A stretch of 40,557 nucleotides of DNA from Halorubrum sp. (GTDB lineage Archaea; Halobacteriota; Halobacteria; Halobacteriales; Haloferacaceae), in NCBI GenBank assembly GCA_028275105.1, contig JAQCNI010000059.1, forward strand, positions 1 to 40,557. The letters are read 5' to 3'. Below are positions 1 through 7,465 of this stretch, piece after piece. The notes below the pieces were generated by a model. The model was given only the letters and a program-made list of their open reading frames with translations. It did no database searches and was not told the DNA's origin. The position numbers were made by a program, and so were the translations under genes. Each line of letters opens with the position of its first letter. Positions within the stretch are counted from its first letter, which is position 1.

Positions 1-348
1 GGCTTCCACCTCGCGGATAGTTGTGTGGACAGTATCGTAAACTGCCTCGAAGAGCTGAGCAACTTGGTTGATGCTGAGTAGCGTATCTGCGTAGAGTACG
101 AAGGCAATGATAATCTCTCCAGGCGTGAGTGTTCGTCCTTCGAAGGGTATGTTGCGGGTGTAGGTGAACGTATATCGGCAGTTAGAACACCACAGTCGGG
201 GACTGCTGTCCCCGGCGTTGATGGTGGTTTCGCCACAATCAGGACAAGGTGCTTCTTCCCAAGCGTGCTTACAGCGCCGCTCGATCTCGGCATCGAGCGG
301 CTCTGGCCGCAACACTATTGATGTGAGCTCAACAAGTTGCTGAAGCAT
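1..348 (-). mobile_element. IS1595-like (ISH4-type) transposase, N-terminal part, cut by the window edge
   Basis: My own translation of the minus strand gives an open frame of 116 codons from ATG at 348 to the window edge. It has a zinc ribbon, CPDC at residues 35-38 and CSNC at 54-57, followed by a helical segment containing LSINQVAQLF. This is the N-terminal architecture of IS1595-family transposases, and it resembles proteins I remember from haloarchaeal ISH4-type elements. The catalytic domain lies outside the window, so integrity cannot be judged. The element end is probably near 438, where the sequence read on the minus strand starts GGCTCTTACC, but no second end is available to confirm a terminal repeat. 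Family assignment rests on the zinc ribbon and on memory of homologues. Confidence 0.75.
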
Positions 349-398
349 CCCGCCGAATGCGGTTTGGTTGTTCACACACAGACGCATTCAGCGGGATG
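346..398. repeat. Inverted repeat (16-bp arms) across the transposase start codon
   Basis: Bases 346-361 and 383-398 are inverted copies with one mismatch, separated by 21 nt. The transposase ATG (348-346) lies inside the left arm. A transcript entering from outside the element would fold this into a stem that buries the start codon. Such stems are known in other insertion sequences as a brake on translation from read-through RNA; that role here is inference. Confidence 0.7.
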
Positions 399-440
399 AC
401 ATGATACTCACGCTGTTTCACTGAGTTCGGTAAGAGCCTA

Positions 441-1049
441 TCAGGTATTGGCAGCAGTAACCTCAAAGTAAAATTCGACCGTCGTGTCACCTTCTAGAGT
501 GAACGTCGCAGTCAGATCTGAATCCGCCTTACTATCGATGGAACTGTATTGTAACGTATTTCCATCGTTAAACTCACCCATGTCCACCGACACGACTGTA
601 TCTGAGTTGATAGTCGCTTCCTCTCCACGACCTTCGTCCCCCTTACGATCCATAACATAGAGACTCCCATCCGTGTCAAAGTTATCCGACTGGCCTGAAC
701 CAGGAGTTGTATATCCAAGCAACTCATCGCCGTCTCGGTCTCGTATTTGAACCTCAGCATTTTCGCCAGTATTTCCCGTTGCATCCCTATCGATACTGTC
801 AACCGCGTCTGCGTTTGAGTTGCTCTTTCCTGGAGTCGATAAACTAAATTCGGTTATCGTGACCGGGCTCTGTCCAGTGTTACTGATGTTGAATTCAAGT
901 GCGGAACTTTTGATCCCCGGAGTTGAACCATCCTCTAAAACTAATGCAGATCCGTCCCCGTTGTCGTTGTTAACCGTCTCATCTCCGGGACTGAGGCCCA
1001 CGCCCTGTTTTAGTTCGTTTTGACAGCCAGTACGGGGCGGCGTTCCCAC
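441..1049 (-). CDS. AT-rich hypothetical protein, secreted-type composition, probably 5'-truncated
   Basis: This is a 202-codon frame starting at GTG 1049. The body, from about residue 18 on, is rich in Asp, Asn, Ser, Thr and Gly, with a beta-rich segment (SSALEFNISNTGQSPVTITE) like those in exported haloarchaeal proteins. No signal peptide or membrane segment precedes it. The first residues, GTPPRTGCQNELK, look like accidental translation of flanking DNA. The frame starts 5 nt past the oxidoreductase stop, and base composition drops from about 1,020 leftward. The stop at 441-443 sits a few bases from the likely IS end. I infer a gene that lost its promoter and signal peptide in a rearrangement. 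No function is recognised. Confidence 0.5.
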   Translation of the reverse strand: MGTPPRTGCQNELKQGVGLSPGDETVNNDNGDGSALVLEDGSTPGIKSSALEFNISNTGQSPVTITEFSLSTPGKSNSNADAVDSIDRDATGNTGENAEVQIRDRDGDELLGYTTPGSGQSDNFDTDGSLYVMDRKGDEGRGEEATINSDTVVSVDMGEFNDGNTLQYSSIDSKADSDLTATFTLEGDTTVEFYFEVTAANT

Positions 1050-1053
1050 GCGG

Positions 1054-2190
1054 TCAGGGCGCTATCCACTTACCGCGCTCGTCCGAGCGCTTGATCGCGT
1101 CGAGTACGCACTGGACCTCATACCCATTCTCGAAGGGTGAAAGTACGTCCGGAACGTTTCCTGTGGATACGGAGCGTAAGAACTCGTAGTTCTCGTGAAC
1201 GAACGTGTGCTCCCAACCGATCACGTGGCCGGGCGGCCACCAGCGGTCGACGTACGGGTCGGACGCGTCGGTGATGAGGACGGTCTCGTAGCCGCGGTTC
1301 CCCGCCCGGAGCACCTCGAGTTCGTTGAGCCGTTCGAGCGAGAACCGCAGGCTCCCCTCCGAGCCGTGGACCTCGATCGTGTGATCGTTCTTGTGGCCCG
1401 TCGCGAACCGGGACGCCTCGAAGCACCCCATCGCGCCCGACTCGTAGGCGACCTGTGCGGTGTAGGCGTCGTCGACGGTCACGTCGCGGTATCCCTCGAC
1501 CTCGCCGTCGTCGTCGAGGACGGGCCGTTCGTCGACGAACGTCTCCAAGTGCCCGGAAACCCGTTCGATCCCGCCGACCGCGTCGCCGACGAGGAAGTCC
1601 GCGAGGTCGATCGTGTGCGCGCCAAGGTCGCCAAGCGCGCCCGACCCGGCGAGGTCGGCGTCCATCCGCCACGCCCACGGCGCCTCCGGGTCGACGAGCC
1701 AGTCCTGGAGGTAGCGGCCACGGACCTGGCGGATCTCCCCGAGTTCTCCGTCGGCGATCAGGGTCCGGGCGTGGCGTATCGCCGGCACGAACCGGTAGTT
1801 GAACGCGCAGCAGGCGGGCACGTCCGCGGCCGCGGCCGCGTCCCGCATCGCCCCCGCCTCGTTGAGCGTCGGCGCGAGCGGCTTCTCGCAGAGAACGGGG
1901 ACTCCCGCCTCCAGCGCGGCGATCGACGGCTCGGCGTGGACGTGGTTCGGCCCGAGGTTGTAGAAGACGTCGACCGCGTCGATCGCGTCCGCCCAGTCGG
2001 TGGTCGTGTGCGTGAACCCGAACCGGTCGGCGGCGTCCGCGAGCGCCTCCTCGTCGCGCCCCACGATCGTGTGTCGCTCGACCGCGGGCGCGTCCGGGAA
2101 GAACATCGGGAGCCGCGCCAGCGCGTTCGCGTGAGCCTTGCCCATGAACCGGTACCCCAGGACGCCGATCGTCAGTGGCGTGTCCGTCAT
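1054..2190 (-). CDS. Gfo/Idh/MocA-family NAD(P)-dependent oxidoreductase
   Basis: The product has 378 residues. The N-terminal Rossmann motif is GVLGYRFMGKAH (9-20), the family EKP motif follows at 102-104, and GDLGAHTIDL (187-196) carries the His/Asp pair typical of these sugar or inositol dehydrogenases. A longer open frame exists, but its upstream 48 codons are Arg/Pro-rich shadow sequence, so the ATG at 2190 is preferred. The gene usually travels with a TIM-barrel sugar isomerase/epimerase; here only a decayed remnant of that partner lies directly upstream (2195-2407), so the pathway is probably broken. The substrate cannot be told from sequence. Confidence 0.88.
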   Translation of the reverse strand: MTDTPLTIGVLGYRFMGKAHANALARLPMFFPDAPAVERHTIVGRDEEALADAADRFGFTHTTTDWADAIDAVDVFYNLGPNHVHAEPSIAALEAGVPVLCEKPLAPTLNEAGAMRDAAAAADVPACCAFNYRFVPAIRHARTLIADGELGEIRQVRGRYLQDWLVDPEAPWAWRMDADLAGSGALGDLGAHTIDLADFLVGDAVGGIERVSGHLETFVDERPVLDDDGEVEGYRDVTVDDAYTAQVAYESGAMGCFEASRFATGHKNDHTIEVHGSEGSLRFSLERLNELEVLRAGNRGYETVLITDASDPYVDRWWPPGHVIGWEHTFVHENYEFLRSVSTGNVPDVLSPFENGYEVQCVLDAIKRSDERGKWIAP

Positions 2191-2194
2191 GGGT

Positions 2195-2407
2195 TCACTC
2201 CGCCCAGTAGGCGTCGCCTGGCGCGCCCGCGGGCAACCCGGAAAAACAGGTGACCGTCTCGACGCCGAGTTGGTCGGCCAGTTCGACCGCCTCCCGGAGT
2301 TCGCGGTCGGCCCGGTCCGCGCGGTCGTCGTCAAGGTGGTCGCCGCGGTCGACGTGGTCCTCGCCCGGTTCGTCGCCGTGCGGGACGGTGAGTGCGCCGA
2401 TATCCAT
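2195..2407 (-). pseudogene. Remnant of a sugar phosphate isomerase/epimerase (xylose isomerase-like TIM barrel)
   Basis: This is an open frame of 70 codons from ATG 2407. Its pieces look like separated blocks of a haloarchaeal TIM-barrel isomerase of about 300 residues: the start MDIGALTVPHGDEP, a short GEDHVDR block, then ELREAVELADQLGVETVTCF followed by SGLPAGAPGD. The intervening sequence and everything after GAPGD are missing, and it stops 4 nt before the oxidoreductase start. I infer several in-frame deletions of a gene once co-transcribed with the oxidoreductase. The identification is from remembered family members and needs an alignment. Confidence 0.6.
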
Positions 2408-2481
2408 GTTTCGGAGTCCTCGGAGCGGCGAAATAAAGATTCAGGAACCCGTCAAGAGACTGATGCCCGTCCCGTCCGGGG

Positions 2482-2489
2482 TTTTATTT
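2482..2489 (+). promoter_or_regulatory. TATA box of the 2515 membrane-protein gene
   Basis: TTTTATTT lies about 28 nt upstream of the ATG at 2515, the spacing expected for a leaderless haloarchaeal transcript. It supports the chosen start. Confidence 0.6.
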
Positions 2490-2514
2490 TGACGTCCGTG
2501 AACAATGTACACAC

Positions 2515-3039
2515 ATGCAATTCGAGGTCGCATTACGGGAGGCGCTGAAATACCACTTGCTAGCAGTCGTTCCGACGCTCGTTGGCGGTGCGATAGCCGC
2601 CGTCGCGTTGTGGGTTGGGCTGATCAGTCCGCTGCTGGCGACCGTAGAACAGGCGAGGGGCGGGCCACAGGCGCTGATTCAGTCGGTGATCGCGACGCCA
2701 ATCAACGTTCCCGTCCTCGTCGTCGGCGTCGTTCTGGGCGCTCTAATCCGGCGCATCGGTCGGACGACGCTCCTCTTCCATATCCACGGCACCACCGTCG
2801 TCGATACCATGGAGCGTCCGGCCATCACGGACGGGACGTCCGAGGAGGGGGACTCAGTCGGCGGGGCGTCCGCGAAGGTGTCCTCTGCCGGCGACCCGGC
2901 GGCGACCGAGTCGTCGACGGACGAGTCGGGCGAAGTCGATTCGGACCACGAGACCGAGGCCACGTCCGAGGACGACAACGAGTTCGATGACGCTGACGAC
3001 GAAACCTCCACACGGGCCGACCCGGGTCCGGAGCGCTGA
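2515..3039 (+). CDS. Two-helix membrane protein with acidic tail, function unknown
   Basis: The product has 174 residues. Two hydrophobic segments, roughly residues 15-42 and 60-80, are followed by a highly acidic Ser/Thr/Asp/Glu-rich tail from about residue 103 to the end. I recognise no catalytic motif. The gene precedes pspA on the same strand with a 105-nt gap, but pspA has its own TATA box, so joint transcription is uncertain. Position next to a PspA/IM30 gene suggests, without proving, a role at the membrane. Confidence 0.75.
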   Translation: MQFEVALREALKYHLLAVVPTLVGGAIAAVALWVGLISPLLATVEQARGGPQALIQSVIATPINVPVLVVGVVLGALIRRIGRTTLLFHIHGTTVVDTMERPAITDGTSEEGDSVGGASAKVSSAGDPAATESSTDESGEVDSDHETEATSEDDNEFDDADDETSTRADPGPER

Positions 3040-3115
3040 CACGGGCGGCGATTCGCCGGGGGAACCCGCGCACGGGGCCGGTCGTCCGTCCGCGTGACGC
3101 CCACACCACATGAGG

Positions 3116-3122
3116 TTTTAAC
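3116..3122 (+). promoter_or_regulatory. TATA box of pspA
   Basis: TTTTAAC lies about 27 nt upstream of the ATG at 3145. It argues for that start over the upstream in-frame codon at 3094, which would place the box inside the coding region. Confidence 0.6.
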
Positions 3123-3144
3123 GGATGGAACGCGTACACCAAGT

Positions 3145-4005
3145 ATGGGAATTCTCTCGCGCGCCTCCTACGTCATCCGCTCGAAGGTGAACGCCCTCCT
3201 CAACAGAGCGGAGGACCCGACGGAGACGCTCGATTACTCGTACGAACAGATGCGCGACGAACTCCAGGACGTCAAACAGGGGATCGCGGATCTCACGACC
3301 CAAAAAAAGCGCCTGGAGATCCAGAAGCGAAACCTCGAGGAGAACGTCGAGAATCATAACCGACAGGCCCGCGAGGCGGTCCAGCAGGACCGCGACGACC
3401 TCGCGCGGAAGGCCCTCGAGAAGAAGAAGTCGAAGATGACCCAGATCGAGGAGCTGGAGGGCCAGATCGCGGAGCTGGACGACACCCAAGAGCAGCTCGT
3501 CGAGAAGAAGAACAAGCTCCAGAACCGGATCGAGGAGTTCCGCACGAAAAAGGAGACGATGAAGGCCCGCTACGAGGCCGCGGAGGCGTCCTCCCGCGTC
3601 TCCGAGGCGATGACCGGCGTCGGCGACGAGATGGAGGACGTGAGCCGGTCGATCGATCGCGCCGAGGAGCGGACCGAGGAGATGGAGGCGCGCTCGGAGG
3701 CGATGGACGAACTCGAGGAGTCCGGCGCGTTCGATGACGCCCTCTCCGACAAGGACGAGATCGACCGCGAGCTTGAGGGGCTCTCGACGAACAGCGAGGT
3801 CGACGCGGAACTGGAGACGCTCAAGGGTGAAGTCGGGACGGAGAACGGCTCCTCGGGGAGTACGACCGGAACCGAAAGCACGGACGAGGAAATCGACGCC
3901 GAACTGGACGACATCGAGGCTGACCTCGACGGGGCGGAGGTCGAAGCCGACGTCGAACTGGAGGAGTCCGACGCCGACGCCGACGTCGACGAACCCCGAA
4001 ACTGA
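3145..4005 (+). CDS. pspA: PspA/IM30 (Vipp1) family membrane-maintenance protein
   Basis: The product has 286 residues starting MGILSRASYVIRSKVNALLN, the amphipathic N-terminal helix typical of PspA/IM30. The block DPTETLDYSYEQM and a long charged coiled coil (about residues 24-180) follow, then an acidic tail of about 90 residues that is usual in haloarchaea. The family forms oligomeric scaffolds on stressed membranes. The gene converges on thiL with 21 nt between stops. The start at 3145 is set by the family N-terminus and the TATA box. Confidence 0.92.
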   Translation: MGILSRASYVIRSKVNALLNRAEDPTETLDYSYEQMRDELQDVKQGIADLTTQKKRLEIQKRNLEENVENHNRQAREAVQQDRDDLARKALEKKKSKMTQIEELEGQIAELDDTQEQLVEKKNKLQNRIEEFRTKKETMKARYEAAEASSRVSEAMTGVGDEMEDVSRSIDRAEERTEEMEARSEAMDELEESGAFDDALSDKDEIDRELEGLSTNSEVDAELETLKGEVGTENGSSGSTTGTESTDEEIDAELDDIEADLDGAEVEADVELEESDADADVDEPRN

Positions 4006-4026
4006 CGACGCTCCGCCTCCCGCCGG

Positions 4027-4971
4027 TCACCCGTGCGTGTATCCCCGGTCCGGGAGCGGGTCGCCGTCGGCGGTGACCCCGTTCGATCCCTTCTCGACCG
4101 TTCCGATGCGGGAGAGCCCCGCCGGGCAGGCCGCACGGAGGCGCGCGAGTTCCCCCTCCGGGAGCGTACAGACGAGTTCGAAATCCTCGCCGAAGTGGGC
4201 CGCCAGCTCGAACCGGTCGGCCGGGCCGTCCGCGACGTCGTCGACGGCGGGATGAATGGGGACCGCACCGCGGTCGATCGTAAACCCGACACCGCTCGCT
4301 TCCGCGAGTTGGTGGAGCGAGCGCGCCAGCCCGTCGGAGGAGTCCATCATCGCCGTCGCGGTCCCGGCGAGCGCACGCCCGTCGGCGACGCGCGGCGTGA
4401 ACCGGAACAGATCGTTCGCGCGTTCGACCGGGTCGGCGTCGCGGCTCTCGGCTTCGTCGCCCCCGCCGTCGCCCGTCCCGTAGTCGACCCTCCCTCGGTC
4501 GAACAGTCGGAGCGCGGCCGCCGACCGGCCCCACTCGCCCGTGACGCAGACGGCCTCGCCGGGCGCCGCCCCCGCTCGGGGAACGACGCCATCGTCCGGG
4601 ACGGTCCCGACTGCCGTCGTGGCGACCGTGAACTCGTCGTGGGTATCGAGGTCGCCGCCGACGTACGCGCCCCCGACGGCCTCACAGGCGTCGACCGCAC
4701 CGCCGACGAACCGGTCGAGTTCGTTCGGCTCGAACGACTCGTCGGCGTAGACGGCGACCGCGGCGTCGGCGGCGGCGCCCATCGCCGCGACGTCCGAGAG
4801 CGACGCGCCGACCGCCCGCCATCCCGCCGTATATCGCGTCGTCCCGGCGGGAAAGTCCGTCCGCTCGTGGAGCATGTCCGTGGTGATCACGGTCCCGCCG
4901 ACGACGGCCGCATCGTCGCCGGCGTGTGGCAGGTCGGCCGCCAGCCTCCGAAGGGCGTCACGCTCGTTCAC
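4027..4971 (-). CDS. thiL: Thiamine-monophosphate kinase ThiL
   Basis: The product has 314 residues and phosphorylates thiamine monophosphate to the diphosphate coenzyme. Family motifs are GDDAAVV (18-24), TTDMLHERTDF (30-40), the MMDSSDG nucleotide/metal motif (208-214) and HFGEDFEL (259-266). The length is normal for ThiL. A TATA-like CCTTTCTAG on the minus strand lies 27-30 nt before the ATG. The gene is divergent from the aMBF1 gene and convergent with pspA, so it is probably transcribed alone. Confidence 0.93.
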   Translation of the reverse strand: MNERDALRRLAADLPHAGDDAAVVGGTVITTDMLHERTDFPAGTTRYTAGWRAVGASLSDVAAMGAAADAAVAVYADESFEPNELDRFVGGAVDACEAVGGAYVGGDLDTHDEFTVATTAVGTVPDDGVVPRAGAAPGEAVCVTGEWGRSAAALRLFDRGRVDYGTGDGGGDEAESRDADPVERANDLFRFTPRVADGRALAGTATAMMDSSDGLARSLHQLAEASGVGFTIDRGAVPIHPAVDDVADGPADRFELAAHFGEDFELVCTLPEGELARLRAACPAGLSRIGTVEKGSNGVTADGDPLPDRGYTHG

Positions 4972-5065
4972 GGCCCGTACACGGACCGGCGACGGCTAGA
5001 AAGGTTCGGTCCGTGGCCCCGACTCCGGCGGTTCGACCGACCCGAGCGAGTCGATCCGACGCACC

Positions 5066-5073
5066 CTTTTTAC
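5066..5073 (+). promoter_or_regulatory. TATA box of the aMBF1 gene
   Basis: CTTTTTAC is centred about 27 nt before the ATG at 5097. It supports that start against the much longer upstream in-frame extension. Confidence 0.6.
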
Positions 5074-5096
5074 GACCGGGTGTGTTAGCGTCGCGT

Positions 5097-5639
5097 ATGC
5101 CCCAGTGTGAAATGTGTGGTGCCGAGCAGGCCTCCCTCACGACGAGCAAGGTCGAAGGCGCCGAGCTGGAGCTGTGTAGCTCCTGTACGGACTTCGGCAC
5201 GGAGGTTCGCGAGGAGCCGAGCAGCGCCGGCGGCAGCAAATACTCGACCGGATCGAGTTCCGGCGGTTCGTCGTCCTCCTCGTCCGAATCGTCGTCCGGA
5301 ACGTCGTCGAGCTCCGGAGGCTCCTCGAGCGGGTCACCGCGGCGGAACGACATGTTCGACGACATGGACGAGATCGCCACCGACTACGACGACCGGATCC
5401 GAAACGCGCGCGAATCGCGCGACCTGAGCCAGGAGGAGCTGGCCGACCAGCTCAACGAGAAGGCGAGCCTGATCCGGAAGCTCGAGCGCGGCGACACCCT
5501 GCCGACCGACGATGTCAAGCGAAAGCTTGAGCGCGAGTTCGACCTCTCGCTCGTCGAGGGCAAGGACGTCGACGCGGACTGGGAAACCGACGACGCCGGT
5601 ACGATGACCCTCGGCGACGTCGTCAAACGCAAGGATTAG
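5097..5639 (+). CDS. Archaeal multiprotein bridging factor aMBF1 (zinc ribbon plus HTH)
   Basis: The product has 180 residues. An N-terminal zinc ribbon (CEMC at 4-7, CSSC at 27-30) is followed by a long Ser/Gly-rich linker (about 47-80) and a Cro/C1-type helix-turn-helix (about 99-155) containing LSQEELADQLNEKASLIRKL. This is the archaeal homologue of eukaryotic MBF1, a DNA- and ribosome-associated regulatory protein. The ATG is set by the zinc ribbon start and the TATA box. It converges on the DICT-domain gene with 36 nt between. Confidence 0.92.
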   Translation: MPQCEMCGAEQASLTTSKVEGAELELCSSCTDFGTEVREEPSSAGGSKYSTGSSSGGSSSSSSESSSGTSSSSGGSSSGSPRRNDMFDDMDEIATDYDDRIRNARESRDLSQEELADQLNEKASLIRKLERGDTLPTDDVKRKLEREFDLSLVEGKDVDADWETDDAGTMTLGDVVKRKD

Positions 5640-5675
5640 CCGGCGACCGGCGAGCCGACGTCGCGATCAGCCGCG

Positions 5676-6470
5676 TCACACCGTCGTTTCGTCGCCGTCC
5701 ACGGGCTCCGAGGGGCCGTATCGGTCGGTCAGGTACCCGATTATCGTATCGACGGTCTCGGGGTCGTAACTCCAGAATCCGTAGAAGCGTCTCGGCTCGC
5801 GTTCCTCGGCGAGCAGCGCGCACTTCGCTTCATCGTAGCCGCCGCCGTCGTACGCGACGAACCACGTCTCGCGGATCTCCGCCGTCCGGCCGACATGGAC
5901 GGTGTAGTGGTCCGGGGGCGGCGCGTCGCCCTCGGCGGCCGCGTACGCATGGACGTCGAGCCCGTCCTTCTCGCCGAGCCGGTCGTAGGTGTTCGCTTCA
6001 TTGGTCAACACGTCGAGCGTCTGGAACCCGGCGTGGAGTGTCCCGTCGCCGAGGCGCCACGCCCGGTCCTCGATCTCGCGTGATGCGGCGACCATGTCCG
6101 CATGCGTGTAGGAGGTGAACATCGTCTCGTCGAGATGGTCGAGGATCGGCTCGCCCACCCGACGTCGGGTCGCCCCCTCCGACGGTTCGGGCCCCTCAGC
6201 CGGGTCGCTATCGGAGTCGTCTCCCGATCCACTCCCCTCGGTCACCCGATCCGGCAGGAGTTCGTCGACGGCGACCGCGGTCACGAACTCGCCGTCGCGG
6301 GCGAGGACGGCGTAGCCGCCCGGTCCGTCGGCCGGCTGCTCGGCGACGATCCGGACGTTCCGATCGGTGAAATGCTCCGCGAGCGTCTCGGCGACGTCGG
6401 GATCCGAATCGAACACGGTCAACGTCGCCTCCCGGGCTTCCACGCCGGCGATGATTTCGATCAGGGACAT
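5676..6470 (-). CDS. DICT sensory domain-containing protein
   Basis: The product has 264 residues starting MSLIEIIAGVEAREATLTVF. The first half is an alpha/beta segment, an acidic low-complexity linker lies at about 79-100, and the second half carries the DICT-type block with MFTSYTHADMVAASREIE (117-134) and RETWFVAYDGGGYDEAKCALL (200-220). DICT domains are presumed light- or signal-sensing modules in haloarchaeal regulators. No DNA-binding or catalytic domain is seen. A TATA-like element (GTATATGGG on the plus strand, 6499-6507) is correctly placed for the ATG at 6470. Confidence 0.8.
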   Translation of the reverse strand: MSLIEIIAGVEAREATLTVFDSDPDVAETLAEHFTDRNVRIVAEQPADGPGGYAVLARDGEFVTAVAVDELLPDRVTEGSGSGDDSDSDPAEGPEPSEGATRRRVGEPILDHLDETMFTSYTHADMVAASREIEDRAWRLGDGTLHAGFQTLDVLTNEANTYDRLGEKDGLDVHAYAAAEGDAPPPDHYTVHVGRTAEIRETWFVAYDGGGYDEAKCALLAEEREPRRFYGFWSYDPETVDTIIGYLTDRYGPSEPVDGDETTV

Positions 6471-6614
6471 TCCCGTTGATTGACTCCATTTGGCGCAGGT
6501 ATATGGGTTTATGGGCCGATATGCTCCGACCGCCCGCCGCCTCGACGGCTCGGCCACCCCCGACCGTCCCGCCAAACATGAAGCTATTTGCGCCCTCGGT
6601 CCGCGATGGATGGT

Positions 6615-7259
6615 ATGTTCGTTCTGGTGAACCTCAAGGCGTACCCGTGTGACCCGATCGAGGTCGCGACCGCCGCCCGCGACGTCGCCGAGGCGTCCGG
6701 CGTCCGGATCGGCGTCTCGCCGCAGGCGGCCGACGTCGCCCGCGTCGCCGGGACCGGCGTCGAGACGTGGGCTCAACACGTTTCCCCGAACGCGCACGGT
6801 TCACACACCGGCTCAACCCTCGCCGAGGCCGTCGCGGCCAGCGGCGCCGAGGGAACGCTGATAAACCACTCGGAGAACCGCCTGAAACTCGCCGACATCG
6901 ACGGATCCGTCGGGGCGGCGGAGCGCGCGGAACTCGAAACGATCGTGTGCGCGAACAACCCGGCGCAGATCGGCGCGGCCGCCGCGCTCGGGCCGGACGC
7001 CGTCGCGGTCGAACCCCCGGAGCTCATCGGCGGCGACGTGTCGGTTGCGACGGCGGACCCCGATATCGTCGAGGACGCGGTCGACGCGGCAGATGCGGTC
7101 GATCCCGCCGTCGACGTGTTCTGTGGCGCCGGCGTCTCCACCGGCGACGACGTCGCGGCCGCGGCCGACCTCGGCGCGTCGGGGGTGCTCCTCGCGTCCG
7201 GCGTCGCCAAGGCGGATGACCCGGCCGCCGTCCTTGAGGATCTCGTCTCCGGAGTCTGA
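6615..7259 (+). CDS. tpiA: Triose-phosphate isomerase (archaeal type)
   Basis: The product has 214 residues, the short archaeal form. It interconverts dihydroxyacetone phosphate and glyceraldehyde 3-phosphate in the cytoplasm. Visible motifs are NLK (6-8, substrate Lys8), the catalytic His in LINHSENR (His85), the catalytic Glu in VEPPELIG (Glu133) and the phosphate loops CGAGVS (170-175) and [11 protein letters not shown] (190-200). ATG 6615 is chosen because [10 protein letters not shown] is the family N-terminus; in-frame TTG 6588 would add nine unrelated residues. Confidence 0.95.
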   Translation: MFVLVNLKAYPCDPIEVATAARDVAEASGVRIGVSPQAADVARVAGTGVETWAQHVSPNAHGSHTGSTLAEAVAASGAEGTLINHSENRLKLADIDGSVGAAERAELETIVCANNPAQIGAAAALGPDAVAVEPPELIGGDVSVATADPDIVEDAVDAADAVDPAVDVFCGAGVSTGDDVAAAADLGASGVLLASGVAKADDPAAVLEDLVSGV

Positions 7260-7430
7260 TCGCGGGACCGCCCCCGAAGACTGACCGATGAGTGACACCA
7301 TCACCCGGGGAGCCGCTCGACTGGCCTTGCGCGTCAGTATAAACTCGTCGGTGGGACCCGTTCACACGATCGACGAAACCGCACGACTGAGGCGGGATTT
7401 ACTATCCCCCAAGATCGCGCCATCTAGTAA

Positions 7431-7438
7431 CCTTTAAC
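7431..7438 (+). promoter_or_regulatory. Probable TATA box of dnaK
   Basis: CCTTTAAC lies 23-35 nt before the two possible dnaK starts (TTG 7457 or ATG 7466). A second AT-rich patch (ATTTACTATC, about 7397-7406) lies further up. Heat-shock control is expected for dnaK, but I cannot name an operator. Confidence 0.4.
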
Positions 7439-7465
7439 CGACACAAGCCGCTACCATTGGCCAAG

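Noticed and set aside
1195..2253. Long plus-strand frame opposite the oxidoreductase gene
   Set aside because: Arg/Val/Pro-rich translation with no family resemblance; it mirrors the coding strand, as expected at high G+C.
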